A DNA stretch of 64,000 nucleotides from Erythroxylum novogranatense. Taxonomy: Eukaryota > Streptophyta > Magnoliopsida > Malpighiales > Erythroxylaceae. Both the position numbers and the translations under genes were made by a program. This document shows positions 45,169-55,985 of the stretch, piece by piece. How positions within the stretch are numbered: the stretch's first letter is position 1; every line of letters begins with the position of its first letter. Below the pieces are notes generated by a model. It worked only from the letters and a program-made list of their open reading frames with translations, made no database searches and had not been told where the DNA came from. The DNA is taken from positions 66,914,990 to 66,978,989 of the forward strand of contig CM057231.1 of NCBI GenBank assembly GCA_029891385.1, given 5' to 3'.

Positions 45169-45781
45169 TGTAGCCCCCTCACCGTAGAGTATACAAGATT
45201 GGCCTGTAGGTCGTGCTCGATGCACAACTTCTGACGAGGTGCCTTACCAAACTATCATTTCTATAACCTCATGGCATCCATACAAAAAAGCGATAAAATC
45301 AAATTAATAAATTTAAAACCAAAAGATTCATTTCCATTCATTCATGAAACGGTCAATACATCATCATCATATATACATCATGCGACCCAAAAGGACTAAC
45401 ATAGCTCTACATAAGTCATTCACAAAATACCCCAAAAGATCCCGGTGGCAGACACATGGGCCATGCTCCTCTCGCCGGCACACACGATGAGGATAAGTCT
45501 CACTGATCGGACTAGAAATCAAACTATCAACATCACGAAAAATAGTCGCAATTTGGGTGAGTTTGCGAAACTCGATGAGTAACCATCATCGATGGTTTAC
45601 TCAACTCATGCATATACAATCAATTCACATTGTATCACATAATATCACATTCCAAATTAATCCATGCATTACCAAATTCACACATATAAGGCGATCGCCT
45701 TTCACACAATCGCATATAAATATTCATATATGAAATGTACATGTGACTCTTTCATTTTTTTCGTTGTTATGACCGTGCTTT

Positions 45782-45902
45782 GAGCTCATATCGTTGAGTC
45801 ATAGGCTCAAACATTGGGCTCAAAAGCCCTAATCGTTGAGCATATAGCTCGACAATCGTTGGGCACGAAGCCTCTGCGTTGAGCTTAAAGCTCTCATATC
45901 AA
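45782..45902. repeat. GAGC-loop-GCTC hairpin array, M LTR
   Basis: Five imperfect hairpins follow each other about every 25-30 bp, each with GTTGAGC or GTTGGGC followed by a short loop and GCTC or GCCC (for example GAGCATATAGCTC and GAGCTTAAAGCTC). The same array lies in the other LTR at about 53000-53130. Confidence 0.75.
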
Positions 45903-46530
45903 GTATGGCATTTGCACTATCCACAACCGCTTTTTATCTGATCATCTTTATTATGCATGTATGCACATGTTCACTTTACAATACATGCATTATATTAGGA
46001 TTCCATATACCTAATTCTCACCATTTGAAATCAATTATGAACAATTTATGCACAACCAACACTTCTATATCATAGTCCAAATATCCCGAACACCCGTGGT
46101 CCGGAATCAATCAAATCAAACACATATAATCCGTCCTTAACTCCAGATGGCATATTTGCATAAAATTAAACACATAAAGGTTGAGAAACCAACTAGGTTA
46201 CTCACCTCTGAACTTCCGAGCTACTGCTGGGAAGTCTCGCCTACGTCTGAAGATCGACGATCCACTTGAGCCGCTATAACAATCAAATTATAATTAACAT
46301 TATAAAATGTACCAATTCTAATGTCCAATGATGCATAAGAATCGAATAATGTACGTACTATACGTGTTATGACATTCCCGACACAAATTCCAAATTTCCC
46401 GATCTCAATTTCTAAATTCCCAAATTCCTAATCTCCAAATTGAATTTAATCCATAATAATTGAATCATCAAATTCGCAAATCCCCTCACTTAAAAACCTC
46501 AATTTCAATTTTTCATAAACAAGCATTCCT

Positions 46531-46700
46531 CGCCGCGGCATCAGCTCCCTCGCCGCGGCGAGCTCCCCTCTCAAACCACCTTCGCCATGGCGAACACATG
46601 CCATTCTTCCTCGCCAGGTGCATGCGTTACAGCACTGCGTCGCGGCGTCTTGAACAATCACCTGTCGTCATGGCGTGTTAAATCATGCTACCATGGCATA
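46531..46700. repeat. CGCC-GGCG palindrome array, M LTR
   Basis: Units include CGCCGCGGCG (46551-46560) and the perfect TTCGCCATGGCGAA (46581-46594), then decayed forms. The counterpart in the other LTR (about 53745-53920) has different loops, such as CGCCAAGGCG. Confidence 0.75.
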
Positions 46701-47790
46701 AAACCACGGACACACCCAAAAAATCCAGAAATCCCCAGATTTTCGACTGAAATCTTCTTCAAATCCAGTTTTTCACTTCACAAATCACTCCTAAATAATT
46801 TCATACCTATCATACAACTACTCTTTAACCTTTATTTCATCAAACAATTAAATTCCCTAAAATTCAACCCTAAAATCACCGAAAATACATATCGAAAACC
46901 CTAAATCACAAATCCTTTAATATTCAAACCAAATCATCCACATAACTTTATAAATCAACTAATCAAACCATAAGAGACAAGATGGAAGTAACTTACTTGT
47001 TTAATAACCTCAAATCTTTAACAATCACACCCAACGGATATCATCGATACCCACGGCTTCTCCATCTCAAACCCATTCTCAACTCTTCTTCACACAATCC
47101 AAAGGGGAAAGATTCAACGGTGGAAGAGGAAACTAAAAGCAAGGAGAAATCACAAAGAAATCTACAATGAAGGAAGAAGGAAGAGGAAAATTCGATCGGA
47201 AGCAAGAAGAAAACCATGGAGAAATTTTCAAAGGTGAGGCTATATATATATATAAAAAGAAACAAGGGCTTGTTTGGCTAATTTAAATGCCACCCGTCTG
47301 ATCCGAACCACCTCAAGTCAATTTCTAATTCTAATTTCTCCCGAATTCCAATGACTAAGCCTTAATTCCTCAATTCTAATTTCCAGCATATCCGTGCCAT
47401 TGGTAATCAATTTCGGAACCGAAAATCCAATTAATCAGTCCTCGATCAAATTTTTCGGTCCGAGCCTATTTCTCCGAAAATTCCAGAAAAATTCCTATAA
47501 ATCCTCAAAAATAGAAAACTCATTATCATATACTCCAATTTCATAATTCAACTTCCTAACTTTCATTTCCCATTCAAATTCAATTTCCAAGTCTAATATG
47601 ACCTAATTTCCACACATGACCTAATCATCTCCCAATTCAAATTGTCCAAATTAAGTCGGAAATATGTCATACATGTATGTACGTACAAATGCCAATTTTA
47701 CACAAACTCTATAATGCATGCACATGCCAAATACGAATGCAATGAACTGTACACATCCCATCGGTAACGAGATGTTACAATTCTCCCATC

Positions 47791-48447
47791 CTAATAAAAA
47801 TTTCGTCCCGAAATTTTCTTACCTGACTGATCTAACAAATGAGGGTACTGCCTCCTCATGTGCTCCTCAGTCTCCCAAGTCACCTCCTCTGAAGAGTGGT
47901 TCTTCCAAAGGACTTTCACCAATGGAATCACCCTGGACCTCAACTGCTTGACCCGCGATCCAATAATCTGCACCGGCTCCTCAACATAACTCAAATCGCT
48001 GGCAATCTCTACCTCCTGAGCCGGAATCACATGAGTCGGGTCAGATCGATATCTTCGAAGCATGCTCACATGGAAAACATCATGAAGCTGCGACATCTTA
48101 GTCGGCAAGGCCAACCTGTAGGCCAACGGTCCTATCCTTTCGGTAATCTCATACGGACCAATATACCGAGGACTCAACTTGCCCTTACGGCCAAATCTGA
48201 GAACTCCTCTCCACGGAGACACTCTGAGGAACACTCTATCTCCTACATCATACTCCATCTCTCTCCGATGCTGATCCACAAAACTCTTCTGCCTGTCCTG
48301 AGCCGCCTTAATGCGACTCCGAATCAACTGTACCTTATCTACTATGTCCTGGATCAGCTCGGGACCCTCTAATATCCTCATACCCTCTTCATCCCAGTAA
48401 AGAGGGGATCTACACGATCTCCCATAAAGCGCCTCATACGGTGCCAT
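47791..48447 (-). pseudogene. M integrase C-terminal part with chromodomain
   Basis: The 218-residue open frame begins in the MAPYEALYGRSCRSPLYWDE region, passes the GPYE motif ([20 protein letters not shown]) and LHDVFHVSMLRRYRSDPTHV, and ends with a chromodomain-type tail (VKVLWKNHSSEEVTWETEEH, YPHLL). It stops with TAG next to the purine tract, as expected for the end of pol. Confidence 0.9.
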
Positions 48448-49219
48448 CCCAATGCTGCTCTGGTACTGATTAATATAAGCAAACTCTACCAGAGGTAAAT
48501 ACTGATCCCATGCACCTCAGAACTCCAACACACAGGCTCTCAACATATCCTTAACAGTCTGAATAGTCCTCTCACTCTGCCCATCTGCATGCGAGGATGA
48601 AACGTCAGCAAAGTTCAATTTGGTCCCCATAGTGATCGCAGCTCCTTGAACCTCGAGTAAATCAGGGATCCCTATCGATACTATCAAAGCGGGACCCCAT
48701 GCAACAAACTATCTCTTTACATACTTCAGGCCAACTAATCAAGGTATTACTCTCCCTTCATCGGGTAAGAAGTGGCCGATTTAATCAATCGGTCCACTTA
48801 TGACCGAGATAAGCGTCACCGCTTTCTCGGCGTCTGGGCAACCCATGATAAAGTCCATCGTGTCGCTCCCATTTCCACTCCGGAATGGGCAACGAATGCA
48901 ATCTCCCAATCGGGGCTGGTGCTCGGCCTTAACTCCGCTTGTACGTCAAACACCGAGAACAAACTCCGCTACATGCCTTTTCATACCGCCACCGTAAATG
49001 CAACTTAAGAGTGCGATACATCTTGGTGACACCAGATGCATGGCATAAGCACCAAATGAGCCTCCTCCAAAATCTCCCACCTCAAATCATCTATATCAGA
49101 ACACACAACCTCCGCCCATCCACAAAGTACCATCCTCACCAAACTCGATCGCCATCCCGATCCGACTCTATCCATCGGTCTCACCAATCTGGGATCCCAA
49201 TCTGAACTCTCTGATCCGA
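48448..49219 (-). pseudogene. M integrase core and zinc-binding region, frameshifted
   Basis: Minus-strand reading gives fragments of integrase: near 49090 DIDDLRWEILEEAHL, the start of the HHCC region, and near 48480-48620 the core region before MAPYEAL. No frame stays open. Small base losses are frequent in this patch. Confidence 0.75.
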
Positions 49220-49604
49220 TCATGCAATCGACCTCGACCTCAAAGTCGCTATCAGAGCTCCCTCCTGACTCAAATCTATCTGCACATTGAGAGTTCTCAA
49301 CTGAACTAAGCACGACAACCTCGAAACCTGAATCTGAGCTGCACTACCATGCGATCTCCTACTCAATGCATCAGCCACCACATTGGCCTTCCTTGGGTGG
49401 TACTCGATAGTGCAGTCGTAATCCTTAAGTAGCTCTAACCACCTCCTCTGCCTCAGATTCAGCTCTCGCTGACTCAACAAGTACCTCAAACTCTTATGAT
49501 CGGTGAAGATCCGAAGGTCTCCCATCTGATAATGTCTCCGGATCTTGAGCAAATACAATTCTCGCTAACTCCGTGTCATGCAGGATAATTACCCTCACGG
49601 GCTC
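49220..49604 (-). pseudogene. M RNase H
   Basis: The frame holds [38 protein letters not shown] and [14 protein letters not shown], the second half of chromovirus RNase H. A stop and shift at about 49560-49604 separate it from the first half, which is at the end of the reverse-transcriptase frame. Confidence 0.88.
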
Positions 49605-50552
49605 TCAACTGCATCTCGATGCATAGGCTATGACTCTCCCATGCTGCATCAGCACACAACCTAAACCCTGCTGCGAAGCATCACTAAATACCTCAAATCC
49701 TCCTGCTCCAGATGGCAGGGCTAACACCGGCGCCGTCGTCAACCGATGTATCAACTCATCGAAACTCCTCTGACACTCATCTGTCCAACTGAAGGCTACT
49801 CCCTTCCTCAGAAGTCTTGTCAAGGGGGCGGAGATCACTGAGAACCCCTCGACAAACCTCCTGTAATATCCTGCCAATCCGAGGAAACTCCTCAACTCTG
49901 ACACGTTCCTCGGAATCTCCCAACTCCTCACTGCCTCAATCTTGTGAGGATCCACCCGGATACCCTCACCAGATACTATGTGGCCTAGGAACACCACCTC
50001 ATCGAGCCAAAATTCACACTTAGTGAATTTGGCATATAACTGTCTGTCCCTCATGATCTGCAGTACTATCCTCAGATGCTCCGCATGCTCCTGTCTAGAC
50101 CTCGAATATACCAAAATGTCATCGATGAATACGATCACAAACTGATCCAGGTATGGCTGAAAAACCCTATTCATCAAGGCCATGAAGGCTGCCGGGGCAT
50201 TAGTCAACCCGAACGGCATCACTAAGAACTCGTAATGCCCATACCTGCTCCTAAAAGCGCTCTTAGGCACATCGGCCTCTGCGATCCTCAACTGATAATA
50301 ACCGGATCTCAAATCCAACTTGGTGAACACTTGAGCTCCCTGCAACTGATCAAATAAGTCATCGATCCTAGGCAGTGGGTACTTATTCTTAACAATAACC
50401 CGATTGAGCTGCCTGTAATCGATGTAAAGCCTCATAGTCCCGTCCTTCTTCTTCACAAACAATACCGGAGCTCCCCACGGTGAAACACTCGGCCTGATGA
50501 ACCCCTTATCCAACAACTCCTGCAACTGAGTCTTAAGCTCCCTCAGTTCCAC
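49605..50552 (-). pseudogene. M reverse transcriptase and start of RNase H
   Basis: A 315-residue open frame holds the complete catalytic domain: [60 protein letters not shown] and the catalytic box [13 protein letters not shown]. The connection domain ([20 protein letters not shown]) and the first RNase H motif ([18 protein letters not shown]) follow. All catalytic Asp residues are present. It is the best-preserved reverse transcriptase of the chromoviruses here. Confidence 0.92.
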
Positions 50553-51240
50553 GGTGCCATCCTATCTGGAGGTATCGATATAGGAGCGGTACACGGAATG
50601 AGGTCTATCTCGAACTCGCCTCCGATCCGGCGGCAAACCCAGAACTCCTCGAAACACATCTGGAACTCCACGATCACGGGGACATCCTGCAACCTCTGCT
50701 GCACTCTAGAGTCCACCACATCGCCAAATAAGCCTCACACCACCTCTCATCAACCTCAAAGCACTCACAAACGAATCATCCCGTACGCCATTGCCGACTA
50801 ACACCTCAAATCTGACCCTTGGTGACCAGAGACTCAATACTACCTCCTTGGTATAACAATCCAAAATAGCCTTATAGGCGGTGAGCGACCCATCCCAAAA
50901 TCAAATCAATCTCTGAAGGGTAACACACCAAATCAGACTCAATCTTCTTGAATCTACCCGAATCGGGCATCCCTGCAGATCTCTCTAAAGCAAGAGTACT
51001 ACCCAAAGGTGTACTCACCGCAACCCATCTTGTAGCATCTCCTATCCACATGCAATCTACATGCCACATGCGGTGCAATAAATGAATCGTGGACCTCGGA
51101 TCTATCAATGCATACACCTCTATATCTCGAGAGTAGAAGCAAACTGCAACTCGTCGGAGAATCCTGGCCTCATGTCTCGTCATGGCATAGACCACAGTGC
51201 GGATCGCGGCCTTCGCTCGCCCCCCGGTCCCCACATACGA
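50553..51240 (-). pseudogene. M aspartic protease region, degraded
   Basis: The frame at 50872-51234 has VYAMTRHEARI and VYALIDPRSTIH, where relatives have DPGST or DTGST, then VSTPLGSTLALE and the ILGW motif. The Gly to Arg change and the neighbouring shifts suggest loss of function, or base errors in the sequence. Confidence 0.75.
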
Positions 51241-52350
51241 ATCTCGCCTCTACCTCGGGCTCGCCTCCCCCCCTAAATCTAGGTCCACCGCTTCACGCTC
51301 TGCTGCTGCATCCGTCAGCTACTACCAGCTCTCCCACTCAGAATCGATGGACTCCCAAAGTCGAGGACAACTCGATCATGTGGTCCATCGAACCCAAGCA
51401 AGCAAGCTCTGTCACTCTCGGACTCTCATCAGTGCCTCTTATCGCAATGAATACAAGCCGGCAAGGCTGACTCGCCTCTGCCACTACTCATCGCCACTCC
51501 CGGCCGCCTAAATCTCCTCTCTCAACCGAACCCGACCGTCTGAATTCCCACCGATCTAAACACGCTCTGGCGTCGCTCGTGCTCTACCGAGCTACCCCGA
51601 TCCATTGGATCTCTTACCTCCAGATCCCTGACCGATCTAAGCTCGGCTCTGTCTCAAGAGCTGCTCAATCTTGACAGCAGCTGATCTCATCTCCACAAAG
51701 GTACCCATATCTGATCGGGCTAACATAGTACGAATATCCAGATTCAGCCCTCCCTCAAATCTCCGCACCTATCGACCTCGGAGGCAATCGAACGGACGAT
51801 ACGCCGACAAATTTCATTAAATCGACCTCATAATCACCATCGTCATCGATCCCCGCCTCTCGACTCTAAAAGTCCCAGCATCTTCATATCCAAATACTCC
51901 TTGGGCATGAAATTATCTCGAAAGCCCTCGTAAAATCAGCCCAAGTCAACACACAAGGCCCGTGGAACTACCCGGACAGTCTTCCACCAATGATAAAATT
52001 TGGACCTGGAGCAAAGAAACAACATAATCGAAGCGCCCTCGTGGTCACAATCCATCGATCTAGACCCACTTGGTCCTCTCCAACCAACCTCGGCCTCGGT
52101 AGGGTCTCTTGCCGTAGAAATGACAACCCGCCTTCCACGACGATCATACCTCCGTTCCAGCCTCATGGGAACTACCGAGGTCGCTCCTCAAACATCGGCA
52201 TGAAGACTCTACTCGCTCAACTCGATCCTTGGTCACCGGTTGATCAACTTGATCACCAAAATGGATGACCTACAATAAAGTCACAACTCGATCAATTTCT
52301 TGCTTTCCTTACGAAATTCAAGCCTAAAATATACTATGCCCAAAAGATGC
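51241..52350 (-). pseudogene. M gag, degraded
   Basis: The gag core is recognisable at 51850-52166 (for example FYHWWKTV, matching YQWWKTVPG in the partial unit) but has several shifts. The region 51241-51850 corresponds to the linker and zinc-knuckle part, and no clean CCHC motif can be read. At nucleotide level it aligns with 33118-33474. Confidence 0.7.
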
Positions 52351-52358
52351 CAAACCAT

Positions 52359-52370
52359 GCTCTGATACCA
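52359..52370 (-). promoter_or_regulatory. Primer-binding site of element M
   Basis: TGGTATCAGAGC on minus, five bases inside the LTR end at 52376. Confidence 0.85.
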
Positions 52371-52375
52371 CCTAA

Positions 52376-54966
52376 TGTAGCGCCCCCTCACCGTAGAGTA
52401 TACATCGGGTCGCCCGTAGGTCGTACCGATGCACAACCTACCTCTGACGGTGCACTACCAAACTATCATTTCTATAACCTCATGGCATCCATACAAAGAA
52501 AGCAGTAAAATCAAATTCGCTAGAATTTAAAACCAAAAGATTCATTTCCATTCATTCATGAAACCGTCAATACATCATCACTCATATATACATCATGCGA
52601 CCCAAAAAGGACTAACATAGCTCCTACATAAGTCATCCATAAAATACCCCCAAAAGATCCCCAGCTGACAGACCTGTGGGCCATGCTCCTCTCGCCGGCA
52701 CACACAGCAGGATAAGTCTCATTGATTGGAGCTAGAAATCAAACTATCACTGTCTTGAAAAATAGTCGCAATTTGGGTAAGTTTGCGAAACTCAATGAGT
52801 AACCATCATCGATGGTTTACTCAACTCATGCATATACAATCAATTCACATTGTATCACATAATATCACATTCCAAATTAATCCATGCATTACCAAATTCA
52901 CACATATAAGGCGTATCGCCTTTCACACAATTCACATATAAATATTCATATATGAAATGTACATGTGACTCTTTCATTTTCTTTCGTTGTTATGACCGTG
53001 CGCCTGAGCTCATATACGTTGAGCCATAGGCTCTGAAACATTGGGCTCAAAAGCCCTAATACGTTGAGCATATAGCTCTGACAATCGTTGGGCACGAAGC
53101 CCTGTGCGTTGAGCTTAAAGCTCTCATATGCAGTGGCTGCACCGGTCACAACTGCCTTTTTATCTGATCATACTGTTATGCATGTATGCACATGTTCACT
53201 TTACAATACATGCATTATATTAGGATTCCATATACCTAATTCTCACCATTTAAAATCAATTATGAACAATTTATGCACAACCAACACTACATATCACAGT
53301 CGAATATCCCAACACCCGTGGTCCTAATCAATCAAATCAAACACATATAATCCGTCCTTAACTCCAGATGGCATATTTGCATAAAATTAAACACATAAAG
53401 GCTGAGAAACCAACTAGGTTACTCACCTCTGAACTTCCGAGCTACTGCTGGGAAGTCTCGCCTACGTCTGAAGATCGACGATCCACTTGAGCCGCTATAA
53501 CAATCAAATTATAATTAACATTATAAAATGTACCAATTCTAATGTCCAATGATGCATAAGAATCGAATAATATACGTACTATACGTGTTATGACATTCGA
53601 CACAAATTCCAAATTTCCGATCTCAATTTCTAAATTCCCAAATTCCTAATCTCCAAATTGAATTTAATCCATAATAATTGAATCATCAAATTAGCAAATC
53701 CCTCACCTTAAAACCTCGATTTCAAATTTTCATAAACAAGCATTCCTCGCTTGAAGATCGGCTCCCGCCAAGGCGAAGCTCCCTCTCAAACCACCTTCGC
53801 ATGGCGTAAACATCGCCTCAATGGCGAATCACATGGCATATTCGTCCTCTCGCCAGGCGCGCGCTTTACGCCAAGACGTCATGGCGTGTTAAATCATCGC
53901 CACAAGGCATGACCACTGGACACGCCCAGAAAATCCAGAAATCTTCTTCAAATCCAGTTTTTCACTTCACAAATCACTCCTAAATAATTTCATACCTATC
54001 ATACAACTACTCTTTAACCTTTATTTCATCAAACAATTAAATTCCTAAAATTCAACCCTAAAATCACCGAAAATACATATCGAAAACCTAAATCACAAAT
54101 CCTTTAATATTCAAACCAAATCATCCACATAACTTTATAAATCAACTAATCAAACCATAAGAGACAAGATGGAAGTAACTTACTTGTTTAATAACCTCAA
54201 ATCTTCAACAATCACACCCAACGGATATCATCGATACCCACGACTTCTCCATCTCAAACCCATTCTCAACTCTTCTTCACACAATCCAAAGGGGAAAGAT
54301 TCAACGGTGGAAGAGGAAACTAAAAGCAAGGAGAAATCACAAAGAAATCTACAATGAAGGAAGAAGGAAGAGGAAAATTCGATCGGAAGCAAGAAGAAAA
54401 CCATGGAGAAATTTTCAAAGGTGAGGCTATATATATATATATAAAGAAACAAGGGCTTGTTTGGCTAATTTAAATGCCACCCGTCTGATCCGAACCACCT
54501 CAAGTCAATTTCTAATTCTAATTTCCCCCGAATTCCAATGACTAAGCCCTAATTCCTCAATTCTAATTTCCAGCATATCCGTGCCATTGGTAATCAATTT
54601 CGGAACCGAAAATCCAATTAATCAGTCCTCGATCAAATTTTTCGGTCCGAGCTTATTTCTCCGAAAATTCCAAAAAAATTCTTATAAATCCTCAAAAATA
54701 GAAAACTCATTATCATATACTCCAATTTCATAATTCAACTTCCTAACTTTCATTTCCCATTCAAATTTAATTTCCAAGTCTAATATGACCTAATTTCCAC
54801 ACATGACCTAATCATCTCCCAATTCAAATTGTCCAAATTAAGTCGAAAATATGTCATACATGTATGTACATACAAATGCCAATTTTACACAAACTCTATA
54901 ATGCATGCACATGCCAAATACGAATGCAATGAACTGTACACATCCCATCGGTAACGGGATGTTACA
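52376..54966 (-). repeat. 5' LTR of element M
   Basis: 2.6 kb, TGTAACATCCCG...GGGCGCTACA on minus. TATA run on minus at about 54428-54445. Both hairpin arrays are present (about 53000-53130 and 53745-53920), with different loop sequences from the middle LTR. Confidence 0.9.
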
Positions 54967-55985
54967 CCTGGTCCACTTTTACATATACATCCAATGTTGT
55001 GTATAAATTCAATTTTATGTATACATTCAATTTTATTTTCCAAAGAGCTACTTTGTAGAATGATTTGGAACAATAAAAGAAAGTAGTAAATGATCCTTGG
55101 TTCATCATTAGTGAATTTAATTGAAAATTATTAGCTTTAAAATCTGAAGTTGAAAGAAGTTTGATAGACAATTAGTTGATTGTATTATATTATATTATAT
55201 TATATAGTATAATCAACTATTGTCTATCTATATATATATATATATACCTATATACCTATATTTAATATGTTTTTTTTATTATTTGAGAATCTTTTGATAT
55301 TTGTGGTACTTATTCTAATTCAAATGTGTTTTTAGTTGATAATTAACTTCAAACTAAAAAGAGAAGAAATTGGGTTAAACCATGGCACAAATAGAAGAGT
55401 AAAGCAACTTTAGACTTACACATCTGTGTATAATGACCATGTAAGTCACTATAAACGTGTGGAGCTTCAAAGATACAAATAGAAGATACATGCTCGTGGA
55501 TGTTGACTTAAATAGTCGTGTATGTGCTGTGTAAGCTTTTGTATGTAAAGGCATGATTGATACGTTTTTGGAGATACACGATCACCTACACTGTAGTGTA
55601 GGTGACCATGTAAATTGTAAAAAACCTAGTTTTTGCTATAAAAGGATATTATGAAGGCTACAACAAAAGAGGAAGACTTTAGAGTCACCAGACACCAAAA
55701 GAAGAAAGAAAACACCAAAAAGAAGGGTTGTACTTCACAAATAAAAGATAAAAGGTGGAAACATCAAGATCAACTCTAGTTTTTTAGATTTTTTGGATTG
55801 AGGCTTCAAGCTAATTTCATTCTCTTCTCTTTTTTCTATTTCATGCCTAGTATGCTAAATATGAATAGTTTTATTTTGAACGTGATTGTGAATTGCTAAA
55901 TCTTTTAGGGTCTATTCTTGATTTTTTTGTATAACTTTTACTTGTTGGATTAAATATACTACTATCGTTTGATATTTGTTGTGCT
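54967..55985. other. Non-coding DNA between elements M and Q
   Basis: No gene. It holds a hairpin at 55163-55228 with arms GATAGACAAT..TAGTTGATT and AATCAACTA.TTGTCTATC around a TATTA run, then a TA repeat (about 55229-55245). A second hairpin with 11-bp arms (TCACCTACACT and AGTGTAGGTGA) lies at 55582-55605. TATAAAAGG at about 55638 and the repeated GTGTA motifs suggest a fragment of another LTR, but no borders can be set. Confidence 0.5.

Larger units (their letters stand above)
45169..47779 (-). repeat. Shared middle LTR of the M array
   Basis: 2.6 kb. On minus it starts TGTAACATCTCG and ends in GGGGCTACA. A TATA run on minus lies at about 47235-47256. Two palindrome arrays lie at 46531-46700 (CGCC..GGCG) and 45782-45902 (GAGC..GCTC). 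It serves as the 3' LTR of the full unit and as the 5' LTR of the partial one. Confidence 0.9.
45169..54966 (-). mobile_element. Chromovirus element M (Tekay/Del-like), full length on minus
   Basis: 5' LTR 52376-54966, PBS 52359-52370, gag, protease, reverse transcriptase, RNase H, integrase and chromodomain-type tail down to 47791, purine tract, 3' LTR 45169-47779. The reverse transcriptase (49605-50552) and the integrase tail (47791-48447) have long open frames. The 3' LTR is followed without a break by the PBS and gag of a second unit (45168 down to 33118), so the order is LTR-internal-LTR-internal. The flank right of 54966 is CCTGG, but no partner duplication can be tested because the left end is truncated. 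Confidence 0.88.

Noticed and set aside
46446..46904. Overlapping plus and minus frames of 70-105 residues in the M LTR
   Set aside because: Both arise from the CGCC-GGCG palindromes. The other LTR copy does not keep them open.
46982..47170. 62-residue plus frame conserved in both M LTRs (also 54169-54357)
   Set aside because: It is conserved because LTRs are copies. It runs antisense to the LTR promoter and has no known domain.
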